A stretch of DNA of 51,020 bases, taken from positions 1 to 51,020 of the forward strand of contig JBBTET010000002.1 in NCBI GenBank assembly GCA_038042195.1. The letters are read 5' to 3'. Made by a program: the position numbers and the translations under genes. Positions 49,496 through 51,020 of this stretch are shown piece after piece. Numbering within the stretch: the first letter of the stretch is position 1; every line of letters begins with the position of its first letter. The notes under the pieces are model-generated. The model ran no database searches. It saw only the letters and a list, made by a program, of their open reading frames with translations, and was not told the origin of the DNA. This stretch comes from JACRIM01 sp038042195. GTDB lineage: Bacteria; Planctomycetota; Phycisphaerae; UBA1845; UTPLA1.

Positions 49496-49745
49496 TGTGT
49501 TCACTCCAGCCGATGGACTGCTATAGGAACTGGACACGCGAGCTTCATGCAACTCAGTGCTAATCCCTCAGGGCCGCATTGACCTCCCCAGTTGCCGAGG
49601 TCATCGTAATTCTACCACGAGGTCTTGGCCGAAGGCGAGAGCCAGCCTGATTGTACGAGTTCAGGGTGGTGATCTGCCGGTTGGCCGTGTGCAGAAAGAA
49701 CCCGCTTGCTCACACGCCGGCTCGGAAGGACCATGACTCTCGTCT

Positions 49746-51020
49746 CTATTTCAGAGCCTCACCGGCCCCCTTCATCCGCATCGGCTTCGGCCCTCGCAAC
49801 GTCGGCTCAGGACCGAGATTGGGCGCGGGGCGATGATGAAACATCTCGTCGTTTCTTGTGTGCTTGTTAGACAGATCGATGGGCTTCCCGGCGATGAACT
49901 CGGCCACCACCGCGTTGCCCGCTTGAAGTGGGCTGTCAGTCGTAACAATCACATCCGCCATCTTGCCGACCTCCAGCGTGCCAACTCGTTCGCCGATGCC
50001 GAGCATCTCTGCCGGTGTTTGTGTGATCGCTCGCAGGGCCGTCTCCTCGTTCAATCCATAGGCCACCGCCAGACCCGCTTCGACGCCGAGTTGCTTGCTC
50101 AACTCCGGATCACTGACAGCGATGCAGAACCATACGCCGGCACCATCGAGCGCCGCTGGTGATGAATAGACGCTGTCCCACGGCTCAAACTTTCCGCCGG
50201 GGTAGCTCGTCGTTCGACAAAAGATGACATCGAGCTTCTCCTTTGCCAGTTCCTCGGCCAGCTTCCAGGCCTCGCGCGCGCCGAAGAGAATTGGCCGCAG
50301 CTTGTACCGCCGGGCGAATTCCAGTGCCTCTCGAATTTGCTTGTAGGAGTTGGCATTCATCAAGACCGGAGCGTCACCGGTAAGGTAGGGGATCATCGCT
50401 TCCAGTCGTCCGTCGCGCTTCGGTGCAAGGCTTGAATTGTCTTTTGCCAATCGGGACACCTTCGCGTAGTGAGTCGCCCGGTCGAAGAACTCCTCAATCA
50501 ACGCCAACTGCTTGCGGTGCGCTCGTTTGAGCTCGGCCTTGCGATCCTCCTGCATGTCGTCGGGGAACTCCGTCGGCAGGGACGGCAATTCGATCCGCAG
50601 CGTCAGCGGCGATGCGACCAATGTTTCCTGCATCGACCAGCCGTCGAGATGCACGACGCCGGTCCGCGAGGATACGGTGCCGCCTGCCTGGAGCACCAGG
50701 GCACTGGTGATTCCTTCGCTGCGGGCGACTTCGATGATGGCGGAGAAGGGATTGTAGGCCCACACGGCTTGCAAGTCGGGCTGAAAGTCGGCGATCTCGG
50801 TGGTGTCGATGGTACCCTGCACGGACTGTATCTCCTCCAGTCCCAGCGACGTGCCCGCGTTGACCAGCCCGGGGTAGACGTGCAGACCGGTCGTGTCCAT
50901 GATCGCCGTGCCACGCAGCTTCGCCGCTTCGAGGCGCGGACCGACGTACTCGAGTTTGCCTCTCGCGATATGAACCGCTCCGTTCACGATTGGCGCGCTG
51001 CTGACCGGATGCCCCGTCCC
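49746..51020 (-). CDS. Amidohydrolase-superfamily protein lacking the HxH motif, 5' end outside window
   Basis: The frame runs from the window edge (no start) to a stop at 49746, about 424 residues seen. The apparent start at 50987 is an internal GTG; upstream codons continue (HPVSSAPIVNGAVHIARG). The N-terminal part VHIARGKLEYVGPRLEAAKL and LHVYPGLVNAGTSLGLEEIQ follows the amidohydrolase entry strand, but the usual HxH metal pair (DxHxHL) is replaced by NAGTS. The barrel continues (MLGIGERVGTLEVGKMADVI, VTTDSPLQAGNAVVAEFIAG), keeping the late Asp-containing AD-V-VTTD. This looks like the non-canonical, probably metal-poor or inactive branch often annotated as amidohydrolase in planctomycetes. 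Substrate unknown. Confidence 0.8.
   Translation of the reverse strand, partial: GTGHPVSSAPIVNGAVHIARGKLEYVGPRLEAAKLRGTAIMDTTGLHVYPGLVNAGTSLGLEEIQSVQGTIDTTEIADFQPDLQAVWAYNPFSAIIEVARSEGITSALVLQAGGTVSSRTGVVHLDGWSMQETLVASPLTLRIELPSLPTEFPDDMQEDRKAELKRAHRKQLALIEEFFDRATHYAKVSRLAKDNSSLAPKRDGRLEAMIPYLTGDAPVLMNANSYKQIREALEFARRYKLRPILFGAREAWKLAEELAKEKLDVIFCRTTSYPGGKFEPWDSVYSSPAALDGAGVWFCIAVSDPELSKQLGVEAGLAVAYGLNEETALRAITQTPAEMLGIGERVGTLEVGKMADVIVTTDSPLQAGNAVVAEFIAGKPIDLSNKHTRNDEMFHHRPAPNLGPEPTLRGPKPMRMKGAGEALK

Overview
The window looks like a contig or scaffold from an uncultured planctomycete (Planctomycetota, probably a Phycisphaerae-like lineage). Four things point that way. There are secreted proteins ending in dockerin-like Ca-binding repeats of the NCDG-x-V/L-x-G-x-DI-x-PF type. 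There is an ECF sigma factor directly followed by a Ser/Thr kinase with TPRs. There is an oversized UvrA. There are many short dispersed repeats that run in frame through genes. Two runs of N (100 at 5013-5112, 10 at 41757-41766) show it is a draft assembly. No phage, IS transposase, CRISPR or rRNA is visible.

Layout. 1-2542: a GT-C type membrane glycosyltransferase cut by the window edge, and a conserved protein split by an in-frame TGA. 2835-6709: a secreted dockerin-type protein and a very repetitive FG-GAP beta-propeller protein that contains the first N gap. 7041-10413: ECF sigma factor plus zinc-finger/kinase/TPR protein. 10649-12301: secreted PhoD-like phosphatase. 12474-19863: a tightly packed signalling operon on the minus strand (HD-GYP response regulator, heme-binding multi-PAS histidine kinase, HDOD response regulator, response regulator with a degenerate HD-like region). 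20361-26367: AMMECR1-like protein, TPR lipoprotein, stand-alone LigD phosphoesterase-like domain, two envelope proteins of unknown function and an ABC exporter pair. 26375-30083: nucleoside transporter plus thymidine kinase (salvage), and a secreted TSP3-repeat protein. 30256-36666: three-module UvrA, tRNA-Ala(CGC) and IlvC. 36742-40845: three TPR proteins. 40855-42593: PolX with the second N gap. 42810-44261: secreted dockerin-type protein. 44537-51020: housekeeping and small genes (YidD, TrmB, zinc-ribbon protein, GNAT, AlkD-like, FKBP-like, DUF1905/YdeI-like) and an amidohydrolase cut by the right edge.

The most noteworthy points are as follows. The signalling operon couples one CxxCH heme sensor kinase to three regulators with different HD-superfamily outputs. 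UvrA has three ABC modules, in-frame microrepeat insertions and a duplicated C-terminal domain. Three otherwise unrelated secreted proteins share a Cys-Gly / hydrophobic / poly-Arg tail, which looks like a sorting signal. Both N gaps can be resolved by reading the flanks: the FG-GAP flanks join seamlessly and give exactly seven blades, and the PolX flanks fit a 1-base overlap. A conserved-looking reading frame continues 45 codons past a TGA at 1925-1927.
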